Source: Sphingomonas sp. TZW2008 (lineage in GTDB: Bacteria > Pseudomonadota > Alphaproteobacteria > Sphingomonadales > Sphingomonadaceae). Taken from it: a stretch of 64,000 nucleotides of DNA. The position numbers and the translations under genes are program-made. This document shows, one piece after another, positions 51,129-60,525 of this stretch; positions within the stretch are counted from its first letter, which is position 1; each line of letters opens with the position of its first letter. Below the pieces are notes generated by a model that did not search any database, was not told where the DNA came from, and saw nothing but the letters and a program-made list of their open reading frames with translations. The stretch covers positions 53,939 through 117,938 of the forward strand of contig NZ_BDJB01000004.1 in NCBI RefSeq assembly GCF_002117915.1, written 5' to 3'.

Positions 51129-51961
51129 GTGGCGACCGGCGGCAGGCTCATCAGGATCGCATCGATGTTGCCGCCCGTCTTAAGGCCGAACAAGGTGCCG
51201 CGATCGTAAACGAGGTTGAATTCAGCGTAGCGGCCGCGCCACTCGTTCCGCTGCGCGATGTCGGCCTCGCCGAATGGCATGTTCATCCGCCGCCGCACAA
51301 TCCGCGGGTAAACGTCGAGAAAGCCACGGCCCACGTCCTGCGTGAAGGCGAAGTTCGCGGCGAAGTTGCCTTCAAGGTGATCGTAGAAGATGCCGCCCAC
51401 GCCGCGGTGGACGCGCCGGTGCGGGATGTAGAAATAGTCGTCCGCCCATTGCTTGAAGCGCGGGTAATGTGCCGTGTCGTGCGCGTCGCAGGCGGCCTTG
51501 AGCGTAGAATGGAAGTCGTCGGTGTCCTCGTCGATCGGAAGCGGCGGATTGAGATCGGCACCGCCGCCGAACCAGCGCTTGGTGGTGACGAGGAAGCGCG
51601 TGTTCATGTGGACGGCGGGGACGTGCGGGTTCGCCATGTGCGCGACGAGGCTGATGCCGGTCGCGAAGAAGCTCGGATCCTCCGCCGCGCCGTGGATCGT
51701 CTTGGCGAAATCGCCCTCGAAACTGCCGCCGACGGTGGAGACGTTGACGCCGACTTTCTCGAATACGCGCCCCTTCATCACCCCGCGCACGCCGCCGCCG
51801 CCCGGTGCGCCCGCCGGATCGACCCGGTCCCACGGCGTGTAGACGAAATCAGCGTCGGACCCCGCCTCGCGCTCGATCGCCGTGAACTCGGCGCAGATCA
51901 GGTCGCGTAAGGTCTCGAACCACTGGCGGGCGGCGGCTTGTTCGGTGTCGAGCGTCAGCAT
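51119..51961 (-). CDS. hemF: Oxygen-dependent coproporphyrinogen III oxidase
   Basis: Decarboxylates coproporphyrinogen III to protoporphyrinogen IX with O2 (haem synthesis, cytoplasm). 280 residues with V-N-V-S-T-V-x-G (active-site strand), H-M-N-T-R-F-L-V-T, F-G-G-G-A-D-L-N-P, and R-R-x-N-M-P-F-G-E near the C-terminus, all family signatures. ATG at 51961. Followed by an overlapping GNAT. Indicates an aerobe. Confidence 0.95.
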   Translation of the reverse strand: MLTLDTEQAAARQWFETLRDLICAEFTAIEREAGSDADFVYTPWDRVDPAGAPGGGGVRGVMKGRVFEKVGVNVSTVGGSFEGDFAKTIHGAAEDPSFFATGISLVAHMANPHVPAVHMNTRFLVTTKRWFGGGADLNPPLPIDEDTDDFHSTLKAACDAHDTAHYPRFKQWADDYFYIPHRRVHRGVGGIFYDHLEGNFAANFAFTQDVGRGFLDVYPRIVRRRMNMPFGEADIAQRNEWRGRYAEFNLVYDRGTLFGLKTGGNIDAILMSLPPVATWG

Positions 51962-52014
51962 GGCGGGTCCTTACCGGCGCGACGCGCGCACTGTCGAGGT
52001 GACAGAATGTCCCA

Positions 52015-52473
52015 TCAGGTGCTTGATTCGCGGGTCTGGCGCAGCGCCTCGGCCAGGATGATGCCGGCGCTTATCGCAACGTTAAGCGAGCGGAAACCCG
52101 GCCGTATCGGAATGCGCACGCGCAGATCGGCAGCCTCATGTACGTGATCGGGTACGCCTGCGCCCTCGCTGCCGAACACCAGCACGTCGTCAGGCTCAAA
52201 GCGTGCGTCCCACAGGTCCACCGCTCCGCGCGTCGTCGCGAGCACCAGCCGCGCCGACGGCGGCGCGCGGCGCGCCGTGAAGGCCGCCCAGTCGACGTGC
52301 CGCGTTACGTCGCCCGCGGCGGTATAATCCATCCCCGCGCGGCGCAGCGCGCGATCGCCCCACGGGAAGCCCATCGGTTCGATCAGGTCGACCGGCACGC
52401 CGAAACATGCTGCCGTGCGCAGGATCGTGCCGACGTTGCCGGCGATATCGGGCTCGAACAGGGTGATGCGCAT
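52015..52473 (-). CDS. trmL: tRNA (cytidine/uridine-2'-O-)-methyltransferase, TrmL
   Basis: 152-residue SPOUT methyltransferase modifying the wobble base of tRNA-Leu. N-terminal P-D-I-A-G-N-V-G-T-I-L-R-T, central L-V-F-G-S-E-G-A-G-V-P, C-terminal I-P-I-x-x-G-F-R-S-L-N-V-A-I-S-A-G-I. This last stretch forms the SAM-binding trefoil knot. Length and motifs match TrmL. Divergent from the bc1 operon. Confidence 0.92.
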   Translation of the reverse strand: MRITLFEPDIAGNVGTILRTAACFGVPVDLIEPMGFPWGDRALRRAGMDYTAAGDVTRHVDWAAFTARRAPPSARLVLATTRGAVDLWDARFEPDDVLVFGSEGAGVPDHVHEAADLRVRIPIRPGFRSLNVAISAGIILAEALRQTRESST

Positions 52474-52643
52474 GATGCTGGTTAGCGGCGGGAGCCGCCG
52501 TCCGCAAAATGCAGTTGGCAGGGGAGGGGGGCGAAGCTATCAGGCCGCGAACTCTCGTGGGGACGAGGGATTCCATGGGCGGGCGCAACGGGCATTCCCC
52601 GATCGATGCGCCTCTCCAAGGCAGGAAGGACAAGGGTTAGCGA

Positions 52644-53228
52644 ATGGCGACGGTCGACAGCACGATTCCTCCGGGCGAGAACCCCGCCCCCTATCACGAG
52701 GAAGGCCACGACCCCCGCCGGCGCGACTTCATCAACATCGCGGCGGTCGCCTGGGCCGGCGTCGGCGCGGGCGTGATCGTCCTGCCGCTGATCAATCAGA
52801 TGAACCCGTCGGCCGACGTGCTCGCGCTGTCGACCACCGAGGTCGACATCAGCAAGATCGAGCCCGGCCAGGCGATCAAGACGACGTTCCGCAAGCAGCC
52901 GCTGTTCGTGCGCAACCTGACGCCGAAGGAGATCGCCGAGGCGGACGCGGTGTCGCCAAGCTCGCTACGCGATCCGCAGACGCTGGAAGAGCGCACCAAA
53001 GCGGGCAAGAAGAACTGGCTGATCACGCTGGGCGTCTGCACCCACCTCGGCTGCGTGCCGCTGGGCGCGGGCGAGGGCGAGAACAAGGGGCCGTTCGGCG
53101 GCTATTTCTGCCCGTGCCACGGTTCGGCGTACGACACTGCTGGGCGCATCCGCCAGGGTCCGGCGCCGACCAATCTTCACGTCCCCGAATATGCATTCAC
53201 GTCCGACACTGTCGTGACGGTCGGTTGA
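52644..53228 (+). CDS. petA: Ubiquinol-cytochrome c reductase, Rieske iron-sulfur subunit
   Basis: 194 residues. A Tat-type start (R-R-R-D-F-I-N-I) leads into a single membrane segment ([14 protein letters not shown]). The 2Fe-2S ligands are in C-T-H-L-G-C and C-P-C-H-G-S. Transfers electrons from ubiquinol to cytochrome c1. AAGGG before the ATG. First gene of petABC. Confidence 0.96.
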   Translation: MATVDSTIPPGENPAPYHEEGHDPRRRDFINIAAVAWAGVGAGVIVLPLINQMNPSADVLALSTTEVDISKIEPGQAIKTTFRKQPLFVRNLTPKEIAEADAVSPSSLRDPQTLEERTKAGKKNWLITLGVCTHLGCVPLGAGEGENKGPFGGYFCPCHGSAYDTAGRIRQGPAPTNLHVPEYAFTSDTVVTVG

Positions 53229-53239
53229 GGTAGCGCACC

Positions 53240-54526
53240 ATGAGCTTTCCCTGGGCCCATCATTACGAGCCGAAGCAGCCGCTGATGCGGTGGCTGGACG
53301 AGAAGCTGCCGCTGCCGCGCCTCGTCTACAACGCTGTCGGCGCGGGCTATCCCGTGCCGCGCAACCTCAACTATTTTTGGAACTTCGGCGTGCTCGCCGG
53401 GCTCGCGCTGGTGGTGCAGATTGTCACCGGCATCGTGCTGGCGATGCACTATGCCGCCAATGGCCTGGTCGCGTTCGGCTCGGTAGAAAGCATCATGCGT
53501 GACGTCAACGCCGGCTGGTTCCTGCGCTATGCGCACGCCAACGGCGCGTCGATGTTCCTGCTCGTCGTCTACATCCACATCGCCCGCGGCCTCTATTACG
53601 GCTCGTACAAGGCGCCGCGCGAGATGGTGTGGCTGCTCGGCGTCGTCATCTTCCTGCTGATGATGGCAACCGCGTTCATGGGCTACGTGCTGCCGTGGGG
53701 CCAGATGAGCTTCTGGGGTGCACAGGTGATCACCGGCTTCTTCTCAGCCATCCCGCTGGTCGGTGAGCCGATCCGCATCTGGCTGCTGGGCGGCTTCGCG
53801 CCGGACAATGCCGCGCTCAACCGCTTCTTCTCGCTCCATTATCTGCTGCCGTTCGTCACCGCGGGCGTCATCATCATGCACATCTGGGCGCTGCACATCC
53901 CGGGTTCGAACAACCCGACCGGCGTCGACGTGAAGGGCGAGCAGGACACGGTGCCGTTCCACCCGTATTACACGGCCAAGGACGGCGTCGGCGTCGCGGT
54001 GTTCTTCCTGATCTTCGCCTCGCTGATCTTCTTCTCGCCCAATCTGCTGGGCCACCCGGACAATTACATCGAGGCGAACCCGCTCTCGACCCCGGCGCAC
54101 ATCGTTCCCGAATGGTACTTCCTTCCGTTCTACGCGATCCTGAAGAGCTTCACCGCGGACTTCATCCTGACGGGCAAGCTGTGGGGCGTGCTGGCGATGT
54201 TCGGCTCGATCCTGCTGCTGTTCTTCCTGCCGTGGCTCGACAGCTCGCCGGTCCGGTCGGCGAACTATCGCCCGACGTACCGCTGGTTCCTCGTCGTGTT
54301 GCTCGTCGACGTGCTGATCCTCGGCTATATCGGCGGGGCCGAAGCGACGGCGCGCAACGTCATCATCGGTCAGCTCGCGACGGCTTATTACTTCGCGCAT
54401 TTCCTGATCATCCTGCCGGTCGTGTCGCGCTCGGAGCGTCCGCGCCCGCTGCCCAACTCGATCACCGAAGCGGTGCTTGCCAAGCATGGCGGCACCTCGC
54501 CCGCCAAGACCGCGATGGCGCACTGA
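53240..54526 (+). CDS. petB: Cytochrome b of the bc1 complex
   Basis: 428 residues with eight transmembrane helices. Paired haem-ligand histidines lie in helix II (near [10 protein letters not shown]) and helix IV (L-H-Y-L-L-P-F and I-I-M-H-I-W-A-L-H). The Qo motif P-E-W-Y is present (V-P-E-W-Y-F-L-P-F). Twelve bases from petA and 26 from petC, clearly one operon. Confidence 0.96.
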   Translation: MSFPWAHHYEPKQPLMRWLDEKLPLPRLVYNAVGAGYPVPRNLNYFWNFGVLAGLALVVQIVTGIVLAMHYAANGLVAFGSVESIMRDVNAGWFLRYAHANGASMFLLVVYIHIARGLYYGSYKAPREMVWLLGVVIFLLMMATAFMGYVLPWGQMSFWGAQVITGFFSAIPLVGEPIRIWLLGGFAPDNAALNRFFSLHYLLPFVTAGVIIMHIWALHIPGSNNPTGVDVKGEQDTVPFHPYYTAKDGVGVAVFFLIFASLIFFSPNLLGHPDNYIEANPLSTPAHIVPEWYFLPFYAILKSFTADFILTGKLWGVLAMFGSILLLFFLPWLDSSPVRSANYRPTYRWFLVVLLVDVLILGYIGGAEATARNVIIGQLATAYYFAHFLIILPVVSRSERPRPLPNSITEAVLAKHGGTSPAKTAMAH

Positions 54527-54551
54527 GCCGATACGGGGGAATAACAGAACA

Positions 54552-55394
54552 ATGGTTCGTACCATCGCACTCCTGATCGGCGCGGGTTTCGTGTTCGTGC
54601 TCGGCATCGCGCTGTTCGGCACGATCTCCACCGCGATCAGCAATCCGGCGCCCGAAACGGCGGAACACGAGTTTCACCTGCATCCCAACAACATCGGGCT
54701 GCCGTCCGAGGGTCTGTTCGGCAAGTTCGATCGCCAGCAGCTGCAGCGCGGGCTCAAGGTCTATCAGGAGGTTTGCGCCGCCTGCCACAGCCTGAAATAC
54801 GTCTCGTTCCGCGATTTCGAGGAGCTCGGCTACAGCGAAGGCCAGGTGAAGGCGATCGCGCAGGGCTGGCCGATCGAGCAGCCGAGCGTGAACCCCGACA
54901 CGGGCGAGGCGGCGACGCGCAAGAATGTCGCCTCCGACCGCGTGCCGAGCCCGTATCCCAACGAGGTTGCGGCGCGCGCGGCGAACAACAATGCGCTGCC
55001 GCCCGATCTGTCGCTGATCACCAAGGCGCGACATGACGGCGCGAACTATGTTGGCTCGCTGCTGACCGGGTATCGCAACCAGCCGGCCGAGTTGCTGCGC
55101 AAGTTCCCCGACGCCAAGACGCCGCAGGGGCTGCACTACAACCCGTATTTCGCGAACCTCAACATCGCGATGCCGCCGCCGCTGACCTCCGACGGCCAGG
55201 TGACGTACGAGGACGGCACGAAGCCTACCAAGCAGCAGATGGCGAACGACGTCGCGGCCTTCCTCACCTGGACGGCGGAGCCGAACCTCGAGACGCGTCA
55301 TGCCGCCGGGTTCGCGACGATCATCTTCCTGCTGATCTTCTGCTTCCTGACGTGGGGCACGTACCAGAACGTCTGGCGCAACATTAAGCATTGA
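54552..55394 (+). CDS. petC: Cytochrome c1 of the bc1 complex
   Basis: 280 residues. N-terminal hydrophobic signal (A-L-L-I-G-A-G-F-V-F-V-L-G-I-A-L-F). The haem site is V-C-A-A-C-H-S-L, and the methionine ligand region is N-I-A-M-P-P-P-L. A C-terminal membrane anchor (T-I-I-F-L-L-I-F-C-F-L) follows. The ATG at 54552 gives the normal length. A terminator with a UACG tetraloop follows. Confidence 0.95.
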   Translation: MVRTIALLIGAGFVFVLGIALFGTISTAISNPAPETAEHEFHLHPNNIGLPSEGLFGKFDRQQLQRGLKVYQEVCAACHSLKYVSFRDFEELGYSEGQVKAIAQGWPIEQPSVNPDTGEAATRKNVASDRVPSPYPNEVAARAANNNALPPDLSLITKARHDGANYVGSLLTGYRNQPAELLRKFPDAKTPQGLHYNPYFANLNIAMPPPLTSDGQVTYEDGTKPTKQQMANDVAAFLTWTAEPNLETRHAAGFATIIFLLIFCFLTWGTYQNVWRNIKH

Positions 55395-55416
55395 TCGCGC
55401 CGGACGGTCGACGGGG

Positions 55417-55446
55417 CGGGGGGCTACGGCCCCCCGTTTCGTTTTC
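55417..55446 (+). terminator. Rho-independent terminator after petABC
   Basis: Stem CGGGGGGC / GCCCCCCG capped by a TACG tetraloop (cUACGg, a very stable class), then GTTTCGTTTT. It lies 23 bp after petC. Confidence 0.88.
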
Positions 55447-55475
55447 GTCGCCGGCGATAGGAAGGATTTCGGCCA

Positions 55476-56012
55476 ATGGTAGCGAACGACGATCTCAAGG
55501 CGCTGATCCGGACGATCCCCGACTTCCCAAAGCCCGGCATCCAATTCCGCGACATCACGACGCTGCTGCTCGACCCGAAGGGTCTGGCGACGTGCGTCGA
55601 GCGCATGGTTGCCGCGACGGCCGGGCCAGTCGATCTGGTCGCGGGGATCGAGGCACGCGGCTTCCTGTTTGCCGCCGCGCTCGCGGTGCCGCTAGGCGCG
55701 GGCGTGCTGCTGATCCGCAAGGACGGCAAGCTCCCCGGCGCGACGATCGCGGAGGATTATGCGCTCGAATACGGGCAGGATCGCATCGCGATGCATGCCG
55801 ATGCGTGCGCGCCGGGAGCGCGCGTGCTGCTGATCGACGATCTGATCGCCACCGGCGGCACTGCGCGCGCAGCGGTCCGCCTGCTGCGCAAGGCCGGCGC
55901 ACGCGTGGCGCAGGCACAGTTCCTCGTCGATCTGCCCGACCTAGGCGGCGCCAATTTGCTGCGCGCCGATGGGATCGCGGTCGATGCGCTTGTGTCCTTC
56001 CCCGGCCACTAG
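55476..56012 (+). CDS. apt: Adenine phosphoribosyltransferase
   Basis: Salvages adenine to AMP with PRPP. 178 residues. F-P-K-P-G-I-Q-F-R-D-I-T near the start, G-I-E-A-R-G-F-L-F, and the PRPP motif V-L-L-I-D-D-L-I-A-T-G-G-T-A are all present. ATG preceded by GGAAGGA. It lies directly behind the bc1 operon terminator. Confidence 0.95.
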   Translation: MVANDDLKALIRTIPDFPKPGIQFRDITTLLLDPKGLATCVERMVAATAGPVDLVAGIEARGFLFAAALAVPLGAGVLLIRKDGKLPGATIAEDYALEYGQDRIAMHADACAPGARVLLIDDLIATGGTARAAVRLLRKAGARVAQAQFLVDLPDLGGANLLRADGIAVDALVSFPGH

Positions 56013-56092
56013 GGAACCGCGCCGACCCGCTCTCGTTACGAATTGATCGGCGGCGCGTATTCCGGCTGCCCTCCGCTGTACGGGAGACGATG

Positions 56093-56710
56093 ATGTTCAA
56101 CTGGAAACGCTTCGGAATCGTTGCGCTGCTCGGCGGGCTTGGGCTCGGCACGGCTGCCTGCACCGACGGTTACGGCTATGGCGGCGCCTCGCTCGGCTAT
56201 GGCTCGGGCTATTACGCCGATCCGTATTACGGCGGTGGCTATTACGGCGATAACTTCTACGGCGGCGGGTTCGGTGGCGTAGGCGCCGGGCTCGGCTACG
56301 GTTGGTACAACGACTTCTACTATCCCGGCACGGGCGTGTACGTGTACGATCGCAATCGCCGGCCGTTCCGGTGGAACGACGGCCAGCGCCGCTATTGGCA
56401 GGGCCGGCCGGGATGGAACCAGCCCGGTGCACGCGCCAACTGGAACGACTTCCGCCGCGACTACCGCGCCGAGCGCCGTGACTATCGCGGCGACCTTCGC
56501 GACAATCGGCAGGCCTATCGCAACGGTACGATCGATCGCGGCGAGTTTCGGCAGGGCCGGCGCGATGCGCGCCGCGAATTCCGCAACGACGTGCGGCAGG
56601 ATTATCGCCAGTATCGTCGCGAGAACCGCGCCGATGGCTATCGTACGCCGCGCTCCAATCGCGGTGGCGTCGGGCGCGCGCTGCCCAATCCCAACGTCCG
56701 GCCACGCTGA
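56093..56710 (+). CDS. Gly/Tyr- and Arg-rich secreted protein, 205 aa
   Basis: Signal or lipobox (G-L-G-L-G-T-A-A-C-T-D), then a Gly/Tyr-rich region of GYG/YYG repeats (about 24-80). A short W/Y patch (V-Y-V-Y-D-R-N-R-R-P) follows, then an Arg/Asp/Tyr-rich helical repeat (D-Y-R-A-E-R-R-D-Y-R-G-D-L-R-D-N-R). The repeat period is about seven residues. It looks like a structural envelope or surface protein; no enzyme motif. The second ATG (56093) has GGGAG 6 bases upstream and is preferred to the one at 56090. Confidence 0.7.
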   Translation: MFNWKRFGIVALLGGLGLGTAACTDGYGYGGASLGYGSGYYADPYYGGGYYGDNFYGGGFGGVGAGLGYGWYNDFYYPGTGVYVYDRNRRPFRWNDGQRRYWQGRPGWNQPGARANWNDFRRDYRAERRDYRGDLRDNRQAYRNGTIDRGEFRQGRRDARREFRNDVRQDYRQYRRENRADGYRTPRSNRGGVGRALPNPNVRPR

Positions 56711-56755
56711 CTTGGTTCGCCCGGCGGTATAGTCCCGCCGCCGGGCACGCCGCGC

Positions 56756-57205
56756 TCAGCCGGCCGGCCGCGTCGCGATCAAGCCGTTCGACACCATCGA
56801 CATGACGGCGACGTCGTCCTGATTGAACACCGTCATGCGGCTCTTGAAGATTCCCATTTCGGGCCGCGATTGCGATTGGCGCCTTTCGATTACCTCGGTC
56901 TCGCAGCGCAGCGTGTCGCCCGGATAGACCGGCTTCAGCCATCGTAGCTCATCGACACCGGGCGAGCCGAGCCCTGCCTGCTTGTTGTTCTTCAGATTGG
57001 CGACGATCATCGACATCACCATCGCGCAGGTGTGCCAGCCGCTCGCCGACAGTCGCCCGAAATGGGTCGCCGCTGCCGCCTCGTCAGAGAGGTGGAAGGG
57101 CTGCGGATCGTAGCGCGAGGCGAAGTCGATCACTTCCTCACGCGTCACCTGATAGGCGCCGAAGCTCGCCTTCGCGCCGATCGCGATATCCTCGAAATAC
57201 TGCAT
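56756..57205 (-). CDS. MaoC-like hydratase
   Basis: 149-residue hot-dog-fold protein. Family motif R-Y-D-P-Q-P-F-H (catalytic Asp/His), then A-S-G-W-H-T-C-A. It probably hydrates or dehydrates acyl-CoA in fatty acid or related metabolism. First in a minus-strand pair with the phosphodiesterase 9 bp downstream on the opposite side of its stop; co-transcription is uncertain. Confidence 0.85.
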   Translation of the reverse strand: MQYFEDIAIGAKASFGAYQVTREEVIDFASRYDPQPFHLSDEAAAATHFGRLSASGWHTCAMVMSMIVANLKNNKQAGLGSPGVDELRWLKPVYPGDTLRCETEVIERRQSQSRPEMGIFKSRMTVFNQDDVAVMSMVSNGLIATRPAG

Positions 57206-57214
57206 CGCCCGTCC

Positions 57215-58519
57215 TTATCGTTTCAGTACCTTCTGAAACGGCGCGTCGCTGCCGTCCAGCGACGGATCGGCAGGCAGGCCGATCAGCCGCCGCAGCAGCG
57301 GGGTGACGGACACGTTGTCGAACGTCGCGATCGTACGCCCCGCGGCGAAGGCGGGTCCGTTGGCGATGAACAGCGCACGCATGCTGGCCGCGTCGTTGTC
57401 AAAGCCGTGCTCGCCGCGCGCGAAGGGCTTCGTCGGCGCGGTCTTGTACGTCGTCCACCCATCCTCGGCGAGGCATAGGAACGGCGGGACGCGCGGGTTC
57501 GTCCCGTAGTGGAAGCGCGCCGGGATCTCGGACTTGCGCCAGCATTGCAGATGCGCGTGCGGCTTCAGCAACGCAGCGGCGAGCGCGGCCTCGCGACCGG
57601 GCATAGGTGCGAAGGTCGCGTAGGGCCCGCTCTCGACGACCCGGGCGTCGCTTGCAGACACAAGCGTGTCGAGCGCGATCACCCGGTCGCTCGACGTCGC
57701 GCTCATCCCGTGATCGGACACGACGACGATATTGGCGGGCTGTGCGAGAGCGGCGAGCCCGGCGACGAGCTCACCGATCTGCTGGTCGACTTCTGCGATC
57801 GCGGCGTTCACCTCGGAGGAAGAGGGGCCGCGCTGATGCCCGGCGGTGTCGACGACGTCGAAATAGGTGGTGACGAAGCGCGGCCGCGCGGCGGCCGGGC
57901 GTCGCATCCAGTCAATCACCGCGCGGACGCGGTTGCTGCCGGGCATCTGCTGGCTGTACTGCTGCCAATCGGTCGGCCGCGTGCCGCCGGCGACGGTGTT
58001 CGGCCACTCGGCGGCGCGCGTACCGCCCCACGCGACGTTCGATCCAGGCCAGTACATCGCGGCGGTCGGTATGCCGGCGCGCTCCGCGCTGACCCACAGC
58101 GGCGGCGCGGCGTTCCACCAATAGGGATCGTCGGTCGCCATCGTGAAGACCTCGCCCGGCCGGGCGGGATCTTCCATCGAGTTGGCGGTAATGCCGTGGC
58201 GGTCAGGGCGCAGCCCGGTGACGAGCGTCCAGTGGTTGGGATAAGTTTTTGACGGGAAGGACGGCCGCATCGGCCCCGTCACGCCGCCGGCGGCGAGCGC
58301 CGACAGATTGGGCGTCAAACCGCGATCAAGATAGTCGGGACGAAAGCCGTCGATCGAGACGAGAATCGTGACGGGCTGGCGCAGCTCGGCCCCGGCGAGT
58401 GCCTGCGACGTCGCCGGTGCGAGGTGATCAGCGGGCGGCAGGGCCGGCGGGGTCTTCGGATAAGCGCATCCCGCGAGCGCGGAGACGGCGGCGAGCGACG
58501 CGAAGAGTCGGCGAACCAT
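57215..58519 (-). CDS. Nucleotide pyrophosphatase/phosphodiesterase-type (alkaline phosphatase superfamily) lipoprotein
   Basis: 434 residues with a lipoprotein signal (A-A-V-S-A-L-A-G-C-A-Y). Metal-site start S-I-D-G-F-R-P-D-Y-L, the nucleophile Thr in F-P-S-K-T-Y-P-N-H, then V-V-S-D-H-G-M-S and a late G-E-H-G-F-D-N. This is the NPP layout, hydrolysing phosphodiester or pyrophosphate bonds outside the cytoplasm with two zinc ions. ATG at 58519 preceded by GAGG. Specificity unknown. Confidence 0.88.
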   Translation of the reverse strand: MVRRLFASLAAVSALAGCAYPKTPPALPPADHLAPATSQALAGAELRQPVTILVSIDGFRPDYLDRGLTPNLSALAAGGVTGPMRPSFPSKTYPNHWTLVTGLRPDRHGITANSMEDPARPGEVFTMATDDPYWWNAAPPLWVSAERAGIPTAAMYWPGSNVAWGGTRAAEWPNTVAGGTRPTDWQQYSQQMPGSNRVRAVIDWMRRPAAARPRFVTTYFDVVDTAGHQRGPSSSEVNAAIAEVDQQIGELVAGLAALAQPANIVVVSDHGMSATSSDRVIALDTLVSASDARVVESGPYATFAPMPGREAALAAALLKPHAHLQCWRKSEIPARFHYGTNPRVPPFLCLAEDGWTTYKTAPTKPFARGEHGFDNDAASMRALFIANGPAFAAGRTIATFDNVSVTPLLRRLIGLPADPSLDGSDAPFQKVLKR

Positions 58520-58588
58520 GGCGCTGCCTCTAGCGGGCGGCGCCGGCGCTGTCTCGTCCCGTTGTGCAAGACGAACGCGGCCCCGGGA

Positions 58589-59929
58589 TCAGCGCGCCGC
58601 GGACCGCTGCGCCGCGGTGACCCGCCAAATGGTGTTGCCGACGTCATCCGCGACGAGCAGCGCACCGGTACGATCGGTTATCACCCCGACGGGGCGGCCC
58701 TGCGCCTCGCCGTCGCCGTTGAGGAAGCCTGTCAGCACATCCACCGGCTTGGCACCGCGCACCGGCCACCCCTGCACAGTGAAGGGCACGAACACGACCT
58801 TGTAGCCCGAAACCGGCACGCGGTTCCACGATCCGTGCTCACCGATGAACGCCCCGCTGGTGTAGCGCTGCCCCAGCTTCGCATCCCCGGCGAACGTCAG
58901 CCCGAGCGCCGCGACGTGCGGGCCGAGCGCATAGTCCGGGCGCTTGGCATATTGCTGGAGCTGCGGGTTCGCGGGCTCGACGCGCTTGTCGGGATAGCCG
59001 CCCCAGTAATACCACGGCCAGCCGAAGTGGTCGCCGAGGCTCACCTCGGTCAGATAGTCGGGCACGATGTCCGAGCCGAGCATGTCGCGCTCGTTGACGA
59101 CGGCCCACAATTGCTTCGACTGCGGATGGATCGCCATGCCGTTGGCGTTGCGCACGCCGGCCGCGAACACGCGCGACGTTTTTTCCTTCGGATAGACCTG
59201 GAGGATCGTCGCACGGCGCTGTTCGAGCTCGAGTCCCTTCTCGCCGATATTCGACGCCGACCCGACCGAGACGTAGAGCGTGCGCCCGTCCTCCGCCGCG
59301 ATCACGTTACGCGCCCAATGGTTCTGCCCGCCGGGCAGCTTGACGACGACTTCGGGAGTGGCGGTGATGCGCGTGTCGCCATCCTTGTAGGGCACGCGGA
59401 CGAGCGCGTCGGTGTTGGCGACGTAGAGCTGCCCCTCGAACAGCACCATGCCGAACGGCGAATTTAGCCCGGTCATGAAGGCGTGACGCTGATCGACGCG
59501 GCCGTCGCCGTTGGCGTCGCGCAGCAGTGTGATGCGGTTGGCGGACGGCACGCCGGCGCCGGCGCGTCCCATCAGGAAGCCCATCACGCGATCGGTGAAG
59601 CTCCGCCCGCGCGGCGGCGAGTTGCTCTCCGCGACCAGCACGTCACCGTTGGGCAGGCGATAGAGCCAGCGCGGGTGATCGAGCCCGGTGGCGAACGGCT
59701 GAACCGCGAGGCCGGCGGCGGGCGTCGGCATCGCGCCCTGCGGCCAGCCGACTGCCTTTGCCACCTTTACCGTCGGGATCATCTGGCTGCGCGGATTGGT
59801 GATCTGCGGCCGCTGCCCGGTGACGGCAGCGAAGTCGACCCGCGCCTTGTCGGGCCAGCCGAGCCAAACGAAGACGCCGATGCCGGCGAGAACCAGCAGG
59901 CCGAGGACGATCAGAATGTGTTTGCGCAT
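58589..59929 (-). CDS. PQQ-type sugar (sorbosone-like) dehydrogenase
   Basis: 446 residues. An uncleaved membrane anchor or signal (I-L-I-V-L-G-L-L-V-L-A-G-I-G-V-F-V-W) is followed by a six-bladed propeller resembling L-sorbosone/soluble glucose dehydrogenases: G-L-D-H-P-R-W-L-Y, N-G-M-A-I-H-P-Q-S, F-G-W-P-W-Y, G-E-H-G-S-W-N-R. Expected to oxidise a sugar or aldehyde in the periplasm with PQQ, but no PQQ synthesis genes are visible here. Confidence 0.82.
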   Translation of the reverse strand: MRKHILIVLGLLVLAGIGVFVWLGWPDKARVDFAAVTGQRPQITNPRSQMIPTVKVAKAVGWPQGAMPTPAAGLAVQPFATGLDHPRWLYRLPNGDVLVAESNSPPRGRSFTDRVMGFLMGRAGAGVPSANRITLLRDANGDGRVDQRHAFMTGLNSPFGMVLFEGQLYVANTDALVRVPYKDGDTRITATPEVVVKLPGGQNHWARNVIAAEDGRTLYVSVGSASNIGEKGLELEQRRATILQVYPKEKTSRVFAAGVRNANGMAIHPQSKQLWAVVNERDMLGSDIVPDYLTEVSLGDHFGWPWYYWGGYPDKRVEPANPQLQQYAKRPDYALGPHVAALGLTFAGDAKLGQRYTSGAFIGEHGSWNRVPVSGYKVVFVPFTVQGWPVRGAKPVDVLTGFLNGDGEAQGRPVGVITDRTGALLVADDVGNTIWRVTAAQRSAAR

Positions 59930-59994
59930 GGGGAAGAGATAGGGCGCCCTGCGTGATTGGGGAAGATCGTTCCGGTCCGGCCGAACCGGGATCG

Positions 59995-60525
59995 TCAGGG
60001 GGCGCCATCCGCCAGCAGGCTGTCGGCGAGCAGCAGCAGCAGCTTGACGTCGATCGCAAGCCCCTCGCGGCGCTTCGCGGCGACGAACGCAGCAATCTCG
60101 CCCCGCGGGACGACGTGGACGACGATATCCTCGTCGGCATCGCCGCCGCCGTCACTCACCTTCACCAGATCGCGCGCGCGCACCAGCGTGAAGCCCTCGC
60201 TGACCATGCCGGGCGAGGAGAAAAAGGTGCCGAGCGGCTCGATCGAACCCGCGCGATAGCCGGTCTCCTCCTCGAGCTCACGGCTCGCGGCCTCAGCCAG
60301 CGGCTCGTTGGCGGTCTGATCACCGATCAGCCCGGCGGGCAGCTCGAGACACGGGCGGCCAAGCGGAACGCGATGCTGCTCGACGAGCACGATTTCGTCC
60401 GCGTCGGTGATTGCGACGATCACTGCCGCCTCGATGCCACGGTTGCGCGCGGCATATTCCCACTTGCCTTGCTTCACCGCCTTGATGAAGCGGCCTTCCC
60501 ACATCGTTTCGGGTGCGTCGGTCAC
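59995..60525 (-). CDS. Nudix hydrolase, ADP-ribose pyrophosphatase-like
   Basis: 176 residues. The Nudix box G-L-I-G-D-Q... A-S-R-E-L-E-E-E-T-G-Y is intact (R-E-x-x-E-E-x-G-x). A downstream S-P-G-M-V-S-E matches ADP-sugar pyrophosphatases. The GTG at 60523-60525 overlaps the stop of the upstream TPM gene (GTGA). Likely hydrolyses ADP-ribose or another nucleoside diphosphate derivative. Confidence 0.87.
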   Translation of the reverse strand: MTDAPETMWEGRFIKAVKQGKWEYAARNRGIEAAVIVAITDADEIVLVEQHRVPLGRPCLELPAGLIGDQTANEPLAEAASRELEEETGYRAGSIEPLGTFFSSPGMVSEGFTLVRARDLVKVSDGGGDADEDIVVHVVPRGEIAAFVAAKRREGLAIDVKLLLLLADSLLADGAP